Source: Holothuria scabra (taxonomy: Eukaryota > Echinodermata > Holothuroidea > Aspidochirotida > Holothuriidae). Taken from it: a stretch of DNA of 64,000 nucleotides. Position 1 is the first letter of the stretch. Each line of letters starts with the position of its first letter. The stretch spans positions 74,203,719 to 74,267,718 of the forward strand of contig CM074179.1 in the NCBI GenBank assembly GCA_037179385.1. Reading direction: 5' to 3'. Below are positions 1-10,961 of the stretch, one piece after another. The notes under the pieces are model-generated. The model had not been told where the DNA came from. It worked only from the letters and a program-made list of their open reading frames with translations, and did no database searches. The translations under genes were made by a program, and so were the position numbers.

Positions 1-101
1 GAAAACAGCAAAACGTTTAGCAAAATTGGAAGAAGTTAACCCCATTGCAACCTATAGTATTACAGATATTAAATTCGACTTTCTTTGGAATTGGTTAGGG
101 C

Positions 102-297
102 CAGGCTTGTAGCCAGGATTGTGTCATGGGAAGGGTTTTGGTGTCGGGAGGGAGGGGGGTGGTGAACGACATGAGGAAAAAGTCTAAAGATAGAGAGAAA
201 AAAACCCCGCTATTTTAGGTGTTTTTTTGCATTGCAAGTTTGGGCTTATGGGGTGGGGGTTCTAACCCCCCAAACCTTCCCCGTGGATATGCCACTG
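102..297 (-). mobile_element. Short TIR element, first copy of the CAGTGGCGTA family
   Basis: About 196 bp, non-coding. It begins with a degraded CAGGCTTGTAGCC and ends with GGATATGCCACTG, the two ends being imperfect inverted repeats. Its reverse complement aligns along most of its length with the element at 37007-37194, sharing the stretches around TGTCATGGG, CGACATGAGG, AAAGTCTAAAG and TTAGGTGTTTTTTGCAT. The sister copy has a perfect 8-bp target duplication, which suggests a hAT-type non-autonomous family. No target duplication is obvious here, so this copy is older or its end is misplaced. Confidence 0.6.
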
Positions 298-3200
298 GTA
301 AGGACCATTAAAATTTTGGGTTGTTTATAGAAAACCTGTCCTTCATATGAACAGAATAAAAAAAAATTATATGGACAACAGTTGGAACTTTTGGGGTTAC
401 CAATTTAAGCGTACTAGACTTCCCTACTAAGGCTCTCAGACAAAACTGGAAATTTGCCCCAAGACCTTTTACCTTTTTTGAGCAAAGATTTGAAAATGAA
501 GAGGCTGCTTATTTTATTAGAAAAATTTTGGAAATTAATGAAAGAAAATTTGTTTTTTTTTGGTAAGGTCATAATGAAAAAATGGGTTTTTATTAAGTCT
601 TATGCCTTTCGAGAGCAAAATTAAGATGCCGGGATGAATCTCAGAAGTTGGCCTTCATTTTTATTATTCGGAATAACTATCGAAATTGGAAATTTTTGCC
701 AATTTTAGCACTTATTTAATAATTTGAAGGTTATGTTAGGGTTAATGGAGGATTTAAGCATTTTGACCATTCTATGAGACAACTCAAGTAGTAGGGTGAT
801 TTTAAGTTTTGTTTGGGTTATTGGATATAATCGTGCAGACTAAGTCCCACGGACAATATTGGAAAATTTCCCCGTGAAAAAGGTTTGGCTTCCCACATAT
901 TTAAATTGCTATAGTTTATATATAAATAAAGGCTTACGGAAGCGTCCCAGTTTGGATGGTGGAGGGAAATACGGGCAGAAGAGTTTTTGTCCAAAAAATT
1001 TAATCTCGCCTTCACAGGCGGAGCACAGAGAAGTTTTGGAAAAATCGATAACCCCAGACAGTCGGGATTGGCATTTCCCCGGCTAGTTTCTACGAAAAAA
1101 AAAAAAAAATCAGTTGCTATTTTGAGAATTTCTTTCTCAATAAATTTTACACTACATAGCTACTATTTCCCCCAAGTGAAGAGTAATATGTGAGCACACA
1201 ATGCTCTTTCAAGTAATAAGTTTGACCAAAACACTATGTAAGTGAAGCTTCACCATCGGTTCGCGCGAAGCGTCCAGAAATTTTTGAAAAATCGAACCCG
1301 GAAATGACATTTACCAGGCTTGTAACTAGAAATGAAGTAGTCGTTATTTTGAGCTTTCCTTTGCAAGTTGCAAGTTTGCTTTTTTTTTTTTTTTTATTGA
1401 AGTGGAACTTTCAGTTTCACTCAATAGTGAAAAAAAAAAAAAAATTGAAATGGCCTTGTCTCTTTTCGGGGACAAATATGCAACACAATTGAAAAGATCC
1501 TAATGATTTTAACTCTAATAAGACTTTCTTCGTTGTATTCAATTGCAAGGTGCACTTCATTGATAAAATTTTCTGTGACTGTCTGAACTCACCATTAATG
1601 ATTTTACTTCATTGGAAATATGTTCCCGACAGTTTCGATGCAGCTTGAAATGAATTTTCAGTCAGACCTATGGTGAGATATTCTCACGCTACTATTTATC
1701 ATTATGTGTAACTGATAACGACGAACGAATTTTCATTACCGTTGCTCAAATTCAGCTGTCGCGGGCAGGACGGATATAGTCCCGTCCGTTCTGTAGGAAA
1801 AAATGGGAATTGTGAGAGTTTCCCTGAAGAATATATTGGTTATTTTTTTTTTTTTTTTTTTTTTTTTGTGGAAGCGAATAAGTTTATCGGGCTTATATCC
1901 CTTTTGTCGTAGGCCTAAAAACTTTCTGATGAAATTGGATCTTCTCAACAACGGGCGAGGGCAGCTTCCTCTGACCGGGGCATGTCCCCGGCCCCCGCTG
2001 TTGTTGCCACCCACGCTCTAAGTCTGCACACGGAACTCCCAGTACTCTGGTCTGCAACACAAGTCTTGGTTTTGGGTGACCTTCCATGCACGCATTATAG
2101 ATGGGACACAGTGCATGGAATGAGTCATAACAGAGCTAGTAGGAAGAAGTGATTACAACGGATTCATATCTGCATGAAGATAGCGTTACAAGAGGAGAAA
2201 TGGTTCAATTTTTAATACCTCTCATCGTTCTCCACCTCAACATACACACTTGTTCTCAAAACCCTTTTGGTACATTAAGCACAATAATGTTTTTGGAAAA
2301 ATTTAACTTCCTTTTGGGAAATCTGCCTAGTTTCTTATGAGCATTTAATCAAGCATATTCCGACTGGTAAAGTTTCCAAGTCTTTTTACCTTGCCCCCCA
2401 GTCCCCCCCCCCCCCGAAAAACTGCGGGAACGGAAGTGTATATGCCCTATGTGTGTGTGTGTTGGGGGTGGGAGTGCACTGGCGCCTGGGTGCAATCGAT
2501 ACTGACGAAAAGTTTTCCTACATGCCCTTTAAGTAGGCCTACATCCTCCCGGTTAACAGTCGGGGGTTTTCAATCTACATGTAGGACGCATATCACTAAT
2601 AATACAACGTTGTCCTGTCTTGGCAGTACGCGGCGTGGCTCATAGCGTGGTTCATTTATTTTTCTGTTGTTTCTATTCTCCCTAATGCATCCATCGATTA
2701 TTTCTGTAGGCTGCACGAAAACTTTTGATTGCGTTCCCCTAAGATGGTGTCATTAGGGGTATAGTGGTACAAGGTGCAACGCTAAAATGTGGAATGATAC
2801 TCCAATGTAAAAAAAGTCGTTAACCTTAGTGTTAGATCAAACGAAATTTCAAATCAGATACCTCTTCTGGGACTAAATTTTTCACCCGGAGATATGCTTA
2901 AAACTCAGAGCTTTCGGGGGCTTCGCAACCTGGGCCCCCACCGAGGCTTTTCCCCAGTACCCCACCTGGGGCCCTAAGGCGGGCCCCTGGACCCCACTCG
3001 CAAGACCTCTCGCTGCGCGCGGGAATGTTTGTCTTCAGCATTTTCCTTTGCGCTCAGTTTCCCCCTCAAAATTTTGACACTCTGGCGCCGCCTATGTAAA
3101 CAAAATAAAAAAAAAAAGAAATCAGCAGGGGCAGCCTTCCGATTGAGTCCTCCCACCCCGGCTCCGATTGCGGCGCCTTTGCGTTTATGTTTATGTGGTG

Positions 3201-3943
3201 TTTACTTAATAATTAAAGATAAGATCTGAAAGACAGGAAGATGAAGCAAGATCAATTTGGACTCGTTTGCATTTGCTCGTAACAGTACTTCAAACACATC
3301 CAGGTAATTTGAATCGTCTCAGATGAAAGACTAAGGGGGATACTTTCAGACTCAGCATTTCACTGGCGGATTCTTGCTATACAATGCTTTGGCATGCTTA
3401 AATTTTGAATATTATATTAAATGATTCTTACAAATCATACAAGGCAATCGTTCATGTCAGTGGTATCAGAGGCACTGTTCTAAATGCCTTTAACGACGGC
3501 CGTACTTATATACACTTTTGAAAATCCATTTGAAATGAAAGTATTAAGAAAAAAAAGAAAAACCTTACAACCCTTGCTGCAGATGCAGCAGGTTCTTATT
3601 TATTCCTTTGTTTTTACTGTAATTTTATAGGAGATTTTATTTTTCTTTTTTCAAAGTATACACACTTCACAATTTTGAATCAATTGAGTCGGGAGTCGGG
3701 GTAAAACTGGGGAAATACAGGTGAAAACTTTAAAATGTAAAGCATGTTTTCCCTTGGAAGAGTAGCAATGGCATTGCATGGAAACTAATTGGCACGCACT
3801 ATTCCCCCTGTGCTATACAGATACAGAACTCGTCGATGAAAGCCGTCTCTTCGTGCCGTAGTGAAAAAAAAAAAACGTTTGTGGTTCTGTTCTGTCTAAG
3901 ACTGCTGGGGTGTAAATCGAATCGCATTAGTAACGACTCTATT

Positions 3944-4115
3944 CAATATGAGTCACTGTGGGCAAGGTCGAGCCAAGCTGAGTCTTAAAGTTTTGTGACT
4001 CAAGTCAAGTCGAGGCAAGTGACGACTAGAGTCGAGTCGATTCCTTTCAGCTTGTGATTTGAGTCAGACACAAATCTTTGAAATCGTGATCTGAGTCAGA
4101 CTCGAGTCACGTCTT
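3944..4115. repeat. Array of GAGTC/GACTC words, left copy
   Basis: About 170 bp densely packed with GAGTCA, GACTCGAGTC and CAAGTCAAGTC words, including several TGAGTCA-like sequences that match AP-1 half-palindromes. The same array in opposite orientation is at 42620-42800 in the other arm. It is a simple degenerate repeat; any regulatory role is speculative. Confidence 0.6.
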
Positions 4116-4367
4116 TGACTGGTGTCATTACAACATTCACAAAAAGTCTGTAAAATACGGTTTACGTTCGGAAGTAGATGAGTTTTATCTCAAAGTGTAT
4201 CTTATTATTTTGTATTTATTCTGCTTCAAAAATTCGCTGCAAGAAAAAATTGTTGTTCGCGATTTAAATCTTTTTCAATGGTTTCCTAATTCAAAAAAAA
4301 AAAAAATAATAATAATAATAAAATGTCTGATTAGAACTTACATTCATTTTTACTTCGTTCACTCCTT

Positions 4368-5274
4368 CAGTCCGGGAGATTCTCCGTTATCGGAGAACTT
4401 CACTTTCTCCAAAAATGAATTTTTATGCAAAGTGTTGTATAAATATTTAGAGCCTTATTCTCGTAACAGCCGTTGCTTCTCAGACAAACACATATGATGC
4501 ATCCTGTAACAGTATACAACTAACGAAGCGAACGCACACTGTGATATTTCGTAGGACCGTTTTTTATACAGTAAGGTGTGAAAAGATAACTAGAACGGGT
4601 AACAAGAACTCATCCTCAGCAGTGATTCATTCTTATTGTTGTAAGTTTATCTCGTGTTTCATTCAAATGCCGCACAGCTGCAGTTTAGAGTAACGTGAAC
4701 TGGGAACAGTAGTCTGAACTGTTTAGTGTGTAGGATTAGTACTGTTTGCACTCGTCAACGTGCTTTATTCTAGGGTCGAGTTCCTTACACCTAAAATAAT
4801 TCATGAAGACTGAGGAAATTAGCAGTACTCAAATTGAAAGTTTAAAGCAAGTTCGTGTAATATACTGAGCTGTCAAACAAAGGGTTATGAAGGAACGCGT
4901 TTTCTTTGTGCGGACACCAACTAACGATCCTGCAATAACGATATGTGCAACGGCAGCGACGACTGTACTGCGTCTGTTAATGAGGGTCATCGGAAAGTGT
5001 CATTACTTTAATCGGTATTTTCTCAAAAGTGGCACGGTGGACTTCCATTTAGTGCACGGAAAAGTTGTAGATAACAATTTCAGCGACACAAATATTCAGT
5101 TTTTGACCTTTCCTAGGCGGGTACTAATTTTCCAGAAGGGTTTCAAAGGTTGAACCTTATGTTTTTTATTGTGTAAATAGTGCAGCATTGTGGGTAAATT
5201 TCAAAATGGCGCTTAAATATTCTCCGAAAACGGAGAATTTGAAGTTCTCCGTTTTCGGAGAATCTCCCGGACTG
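4368..5274. mobile_element. 907-bp TIR transposon (CAGTCCGGGAG ends), 5-bp TSD
   Basis: The ends are inverted repeats beginning CAGTCCGGGAGATTCTCCG and ending with its near-complement; each end also contains an internal hairpin built from CTCCG...CGGAG. It is flanked by TCCTT at 4363-4367 and 5275-5279. The right arm of IR1 near 42380 has the uninterrupted site (TCTTT flanked by the same host sequence), which proves a clean insertion. A 267-bp ORF inside (4887-5153) shows no family similarity I recognise, so the element looks non-autonomous. A 5-bp duplication does not decide the superfamily. Confidence 0.85.
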
Positions 5275-5788
5275 TCCTTTGTCAATTCTTTTCCTTTAAC
5301 TTTTCGTACAGGCTAACATTTTCTTTTTCAAACAAAGGATGTATTTTTTGATGCATCCCCTGACAAAAAAAATACCCAATTCTGGAGGACTACGGACTTT
5401 AAAAACTACGTAAAACTCTTTGGTACATTAAACAAACGTCTTCCTTAGTAAGCCGTGATTCACCTTCGGACTTCGTTTTCCTTATTTTCAATTTCTAACG
5501 ATGTAAGACAAAATGAGATCAAACCAACCTCATTTACTTCATAAGGGCATTCAAGTGAATCTTTTCATGAGACAAAACAAGTCAGAAGTGGCACTATAAC
5601 ATTACAATAACCTATACATACAAAAGAAGACTGAAAATAAAAGAAATAGCTAAGAGAAAGTGAAAGCATAGCACAATAATAACCAAAAACACTGAAAATT
5701 GAAAAACATATATCAAGAATACCAAACAACATTTAAAATAAGAGAAAATGTAAGAAAGAGAAAGTAAGACATAAACGACAAACAGGAA

Positions 5789-6211
5789 GGGTGCTTTTAC
5801 ACTTTATCCGGATCTGATCGCCTGCGCGGGGTCTGATGCACTACTCGAGATCAAATATATAGTGTAAATGCAGATCAGATCCGGATCTGATCGCCCGATT
5901 TTGATACAAGTAAGGGGGGAGGATCAGACCCCACGCAGACGATCAAATCTGTAGTGTAAATGCTCGCCGGATCAACGGTCAGGTATAGTATGGTGTGCAT
6001 GGTACATATACAGGGTCTATTTTTTGTTTACACTTTGGTGCGTACGCGCGTGTGCCTGTATTTCGTAATTCATCTGGTGCGACATCCGCTTGAGCACAGA
6101 GGAGGATCAGAGTACGAGACAAGTTTAAATGTACCAGGATCAAGCCATACGCGTAATTCGATACGCTGATAACATCGGGCGATCAGATCCGGATCAAGTG
6201 TAAGAGCACCC
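5789..6211. mobile_element. 423-bp TIR transposon (GGGTGCTYTTACACT ends), 3-bp TSD
   Basis: Ends are inverted repeats of about 38 bp: GGGTGCTTTTACACTTTATC on the left, and GGGTGCTCTTACACTTGATC read from the right, followed by CGGATCTGATCGCC on both sides. Further copies of the GATCAGATCCGGATCTGATC palindrome lie inside. Flanks are GAA at 5786-5788 and 6212-6214. The right arm at 41882-41884 has a single GAA (TTC on the + strand) with the same neighbours, an empty site. A 3-bp duplication fits PIF/Harbinger or CACTA groups, but no transposase is present. Confidence 0.85.
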
Positions 6212-7169
6212 GAAGTCATCGGGCATGTTGAAACGTTTAAAAATAGGACTATTGAATTATTTCACTTCAAATATTGGATAAAAACATGACGGGAATCGAC
6301 TAGTAGACTACTGGGCAAGGATCTCACTTAAAAGTTTCTAAGAATAGCAGCATTGCGTACAACTAAGCTTGATGTCTGGCTGTTATCTTGCATAACCTTT
6401 AAAAGTTTCGACCAAATGGGTTCTGGCCTTCAAAGGCTGAAACTCCCTTAAATGCGGCTTGCCTGCATAAAGTGATTCTACTTGTTTGACAAAAGGGAAA
6501 TGCATTAAGTTATTCTGCCGAAACTTCACAAAAAACGTTTTTGTGACTGCCCATTCCAACAATGAGGACACAATCCTCAACGCAAACACCCTGCCAAATT
6601 TTGTTCAATTTCCATAAAATAACTACAAAATTTCCAAAAACTAGTTATGATAGACTGAAAATTTTACTCCATTTCATCCAACGTCTTTATTCACTAGCCA
6701 ATAAAATAGCACTGATATATGATAAGTCAATGCAACAAAACAATACAAACATTGAACTAACGCTCCTAACAAATGTGGTTTACCAACTACTTTACTACCC
6801 ATACCAATCGCTGTATTAAGCAAACGTTCGATCACACCGTGTCCTCATCGTCTCTTATTTGAAAACATAATTAAAGAAATTTGAAGTGCATGGGCATTAA
6901 TTTACTATGCGCCATTGGAGTCTGTTACCGCAGTGAATCATAGATAAAACCTCAAAAAATGTTGAGTCGCTCAAAAGGGCCTGTGAAAATTTTGTAAACT
7001 TAGTTATTTCTTCACTTTGTGTTCTTCTTCCAACCACTTCAGTCTATTGGAAACACATTTTTACATGTATGTATCAGATTCGAATATTAATCGACGCCTA
7101 CCCATACGCACACATTTGATAACGGATAGTATTTTGATTTCACAGCAAATAGAACCGAAGTCAACTCCA

Positions 7170-7474
7170 GCTGTGTCAAGATGAAAGACTGGAAATTTTG
7201 AAAAGCAAATCCGAAAGCTGCCTGAACAAAATAGCTGAGCTCATCATTACGTGTAGGCATGGGCCGCGACCACTGAGCCGTGCTAGAAAGAAATAAAACG
7301 TACTGGTTAAGGTATAGGCTTGGCTAATTGGGACAGTTATCTCACCTGATGATCGCCGGAGAGGCGTGAAACTCAGAGTAGTGGGTAAATTAAACTTGTG
7401 TAAATACATTATTTTGTGAATTTTGCTCTGCCTTTTTGGTATTGAGCACTCTTAGCATGCTTGTGATATTATTC

Positions 7475-7477
<3 letters not shown>
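7170..7477 (+). mobile_element. Penelope-like element 3' fragment
   Basis: This stretch has the layout of PLE 3' ends: CTGATGA (7346-7352), a 4-bp hairpin CGCC/GGCG, then GAAAC (7368-7372), a short AT-rich tail, and a (TA)n tract directly after 7477. The same CTGATGA-hairpin-GAAA pattern occurs in the intact PLE next to it. No coding part is recognisable, so it is probably a 5'-truncated copy; the upstream boundary is approximate. Confidence 0.5.

Positions 7478-7530
<53 letters not shown>
7478..7530. repeat. (TA)n microsatellite
   Basis: Uninterrupted TA dinucleotide tract of about 53 bp, sandwiched between a PLE 3' fragment and the 5' inverted terminal repeat of the neighbouring PLE. Confidence 0.98.
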
Positions 7531-7536
<6 letters not shown>

Positions 7537-9105
7537 ATAAGTAGAAAACACCACAAATATGACAATATTAGAGCACATACAAGATAAGAGAAACGTATAT
7601 TTCAAAGACACCTGTCTTCGTCATCAGCGTCAATGCGGGGTGAAGAAAAATTTAGAAACAACAAGAAACAAAACAAAAACAAACAAAAATACAAATCCTA
7701 TCGAGAATGTTAAACAGAACCGGCTTCCCTGTAAACCACAGAAGGGAAGTCGCTCACCTAGTTATGCCGTAATTTTCATGGCTGACCTTGAAACCAGAAT
7801 GCTGGCAGATTACCCCTTACAGCCGTTGCACTTTCATAGATATATTGACGACACCTTTTTTATTTGGCCGCATGGCCTTCCCAACTTACATTCTTTTGTA
7901 TCATTTTGCAATGCTTTTCATCCTTCTATTAAGTTCACATTTGATTATTCTGCCAAGGAAATTCCTTTCCTTGACGTACTAGTTAAACTTAACAATGGTT
8001 CCATGGCTACGACACTTTATTGTAAACCAACAGGTACCCATGGCTACCTCAATTTCAAGAGCTCGCATCACTTAAGTTTGAAAAAGTCCATTGTGTTTTC
8101 TCAATGCATTAGAATCAAACGTATTTGTTCTACCCAGCCCGAATACGAAAAACATGTCAATAACCTCGTGGAATTTTTTCTCAATATTGAGTACCCCCTA
8201 CCCGTTATAAAAGCGGGAATCAGCAAGGCTTCCAGTCACAACCGGGACAAACTACTGTCTTACAAAACTAAAGTTGAAAATGCACGTATTCCACTTGTTT
8301 TTGATTATTCGTCTAAAACAGAAAATTTACATCAATGTATTCGTTCAGATTTTGCTATTCTTCGGGCAGATAGTTCAATCTCTGAACTTTTTGAAGACCC
8401 CCCTTTAACTGCGAGAAGACAACCCCCCAACCTCAAATCCCTCCTTTCATCATCCAGGCTTCGTGCAGCTGGAAACACAGGCAACAAAAAGTGTGGCAAG
8501 CCTAGGTGTCAGGTGTGCCCTTTCATTATCACTGACGAAATTTTTACCCCTCCGGGCACTACTTGTAACATCCGTCCCCCTCCCTTAAACTGTGACAAGG
8601 CTAATGTAGTTTATTTACTGTGCTGCAACGTGTGTGAGAAAGGCAACTATGTGGGTCAGACCGGCACCAAATTTAGACTGAGGTTTAACAACCACAAAAA
8701 AACTATTCTAGACAAATCATTAAATTATCCTATATCCAAACATTTCACTAGTAACTCAAACCACTCTTTGTCTAATTTAAGATGTATCCTACTCAATTCT
8801 AATTACCCATCTGTCACTCAAAGGCTTAAATCCGAAAGCATGGATGCTAAAACTGTCAACACATACCCGCGGCCTAAACAAAGATCTTGGTGTTTTGAGC
8901 GACTTCCCTTCTGTGGTTTACAGGGAAGCCGGTTCTGTTTAACATTCTCGATAGGATTTGTATTTTTGTTTGTTTTTGTTTTGTTTCTTGTTGTTTCTAA
9001 ATTTTTCTTCACTCCGCATTGACGCTGATGACGAAGACAGGTGTCTTTGAAATATACGTTTCTCTTATCTTGAATGTGCTCTAATATTGTCATATTTGTG
9101 GTGTT

Positions 9106-9124
<19 letters not shown>
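7527..9124 (+). mobile_element. Penelope-like element with inverted terminal copies of its 3' end
   Basis: A 5'-truncated PLE of 1.6 kb. About 230 bp at 7527-7756 are the inverted complement of 8896-9124, with only two or three differences seen (for example CATACAAG versus CATTCAAG, GCGGGGTG versus GCGGAGTG). Between them lies the coding part, which begins abruptly just upstream of the reverse transcriptase YIDD motif, so the N-terminal half of the RT is missing. The 3' copy carries CTGATGA, a hairpin and GAAAT at 9025-9053. Both ends sit in (TA)n DNA. The near identity of the inverted copies indicates a recent event, either snap-back synthesis at insertion or the inverted pseudo-LTR arrangement known for PLEs. 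Confidence 0.9.
7559..9022 (+). CDS. Truncated PLE reverse transcriptase with GIY-YIG endonuclease
   Basis: 487-codon ORF. Codons 1-66 are read from the inverted terminal repeat and are not PLE protein. RT similarity starts near residue 68 (the IFMADLE segment after the lost motif B). The catalytic YIDD is at 95-98, followed by FFIW, and FLDV at 137-140. A Cys-rich linker (C312, C317, C320, context CGKPRCQVCPF) is the PLE zinc-binding region. The GIY-YIG domain runs from about 349 to 440: VVYLL (GIY), YVGQT at 364-368 (YIG), arginines at 373/375 and a glutamate at 426 as candidate catalytic residues. The stop lies in the right terminal repeat, so the last 45 or so residues are also repeat-derived. 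In intact PLEs the RT copies the element RNA from a nick made by the endonuclease. With RT motifs 1 to B missing, this copy cannot be an active polymerase, though the endonuclease half looks intact. Confidence 0.9.
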   Translation: MTILEHIQDKRNVYFKDTCLRHQRQCGVKKNLETTRNKTKTNKNTNPIENVKQNRLPCKPQKGSRSPSYAVIFMADLETRMLADYPLQPLHFHRYIDDTFFIWPHGLPNLHSFVSFCNAFHPSIKFTFDYSAKEIPFLDVLVKLNNGSMATTLYCKPTGTHGYLNFKSSHHLSLKKSIVFSQCIRIKRICSTQPEYEKHVNNLVEFFLNIEYPLPVIKAGISKASSHNRDKLLSYKTKVENARIPLVFDYSSKTENLHQCIRSDFAILRADSSISELFEDPPLTARRQPPNLKSLLSSSRLRAAGNTGNKKCGKPRCQVCPFIITDEIFTPPGTTCNIRPPPLNCDKANVVYLLCCNVCEKGNYVGQTGTKFRLRFNNHKKTILDKSLNYPISKHFTSNSNHSLSNLRCILLNSNYPSVTQRLKSESMDAKTVNTYPRPKQRSWCFERLPFCGLQGSRFCLTFSIGFVFLFVFVLFLVVSKFFFTPH

Positions 9125-9365
<241 letters not shown>

Positions 9366-9714
9366 AATGATGTTTTAATTCGAAAGTGGCCAGGATTTAC
9401 AGCCCCGGTTTACACTTTCTTTATGATTGAGGAAATAAAGTGTGAAAACAATTATCAAATTTTCAACAAAATATATGTTTTAAAATTGCCCCACACGAAA
9501 ATTAAAATCCACAATATAGGTTAAGGTTTTCAAAAGTCAAATACTAAAGTCAATTTAATACAATAACAATCAAACTTTCTTAAAGATGTTTAGATAGCCC
9601 TTGCATTTACTGGCTATGCAGTCCTCTGATACGTGACACAAGGATAGGGCACTGACTCATTTGGGTGCAGACATTGCTTCGACATGCATTCTATGCCTGA
9701 ATCATGCAAATCAG

Positions 9715-10160
9715 AAAAAAAAACAGTTACATATCCTATATCTAGACCAGATATGGCCTGGATATAAAAACTCTACACGTTACATATATAGATTTGCCCA
9801 ATGTGCACAATATCCAGCCCATGTGATATTCAGGCCTTTACAAGTTTAACATGGGCCATATGTTCCTTATGTTATATCGAGATATATCAGCCCATTTTTT
9901 TTTAAAGCCAGATTCAAATCCCATATCTCCTCCAGTTATGGCCCGTACACAAAATATCTAAAGGCACACGTATAGATTTGCTACATATGCACCATATGTG
10001 TCCCATGTAAAATATTAGCAATAACAAATTCATATGGGTCATGTATTCCTTCAAGTTATTTCAAGTTGTATTTGCCGACTTTTTTTTAAACCATATACAA
10101 ATTCCATATCTGGTACAGAAATGGGCCAGATATAAATTTCCATTCATGGCCAATATATGG
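9715..10160. repeat. Degenerate tandem repeat, period about 200 bp
   Basis: Two and a half diverged units share CCATATCT, GATATGGCC/TTATGGCCC, ATATAGATTTGC, CATATG(T)G/CCATGT and a run of T before AAAGCC/AAACCA. Nothing coding is visible. A related vocabulary (CCAGATATG, GATATAAA) recurs at 23430-23850, suggesting a dispersed family. Confidence 0.5.
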
Positions 10161-10961
10161 ATTTTGAGTAAGGGCTCACTTACCCCATAGTGACCTGCCA
10201 ACCCTAACGTAAGTAGTTTCTCAACCCTACTTTACAACAGATTAAAATGCATATTTTTATAATAAAAGGCAATTTGACAAAGTCCACTGCACAAAGTCAC
10301 TCTAATAATTTCTCCTTATGTTTGGGTTGGATGAAGGTAGAATAATGTCCCAATATTTCCATGTAAACTCAAAATCTTTTAACACGTGTTGTAGTAGCGG
10401 GATTGCTTTGTTTATCCCGAAGATTTGGAGTATTTGCACGTGTCCATAGCCACAACAACGAATAACCGAACTCGATTATTTAAATGCCTTATAGAAAGTA
10501 CATATTTATACTACTAATGGGAGATCGTATTAAATGTCATCACAATATTTACTTTTCTTTAAAACTGGCTACCAGTTAAATGATGAATTCAATTCAAAAG
10601 TCCTCTTTCTCGTGACTTAATAGATCTTGCGGTCAATAAAAACAACATGTTTAAGATATGGTGTGGTTAAGGATTCTTCTTACATACCTTAGAATTGAAA
10701 AACATCAATACAGCAACTTAAAGAGATGTATTCGTTCCTAATGGGTTCGTCTTCTTCGTGGTCCTGCATCAAGTTGTTTCAGTTAAATTTGAAAACTTAT
10801 TTGTTTAAACCTAGTTTTTTTGTGGGAAAGCATTTGATGATGGTGTGTTAAAACTTGTATTGAATGAAACTAATGTATTAATATGATGTTTATAATGTTG
10901 TTACCACTCTTTTTGAGATTATCCAACTCAAGCAACTGGCGCTATGTTGGGAGATATATAG

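Larger units (their letters stand above)
564..6750. repeat. Left arm of large inverted repeat IR1
   Basis: The reverse complement of 41384-46724 can be followed collinearly through this interval, at roughly 90% identity where read by eye. Anchors are GACCTT(G)/AAGGTCATAAT at the outer end, the GAGTC-rich block at 3940-4120, the G/C-rich block at 2890-3180, and AAGTCAATGCAACAAAAC at the inner end. The arm contains no convincing gene; the small ORFs are not conserved between arms. It holds two complete short TIR elements that the right arm lacks. Either a segmental inverted duplication or two opposed copies of one dispersed repeat would give this. Confidence 0.85.

Noticed and set aside
1736..2087. 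Paired ORFs in the arms (also 45135-45406) rich in Gly/Pro/Arg
   Set aside because: Frames differ between the arms and carry indels; the sequence is a G/C-rich repeat block, not a conserved protein.
3944..4115. CRISPR-like array
   Set aside because: Words are degenerate and overlapping without regular spacers; the genome is eukaryotic.
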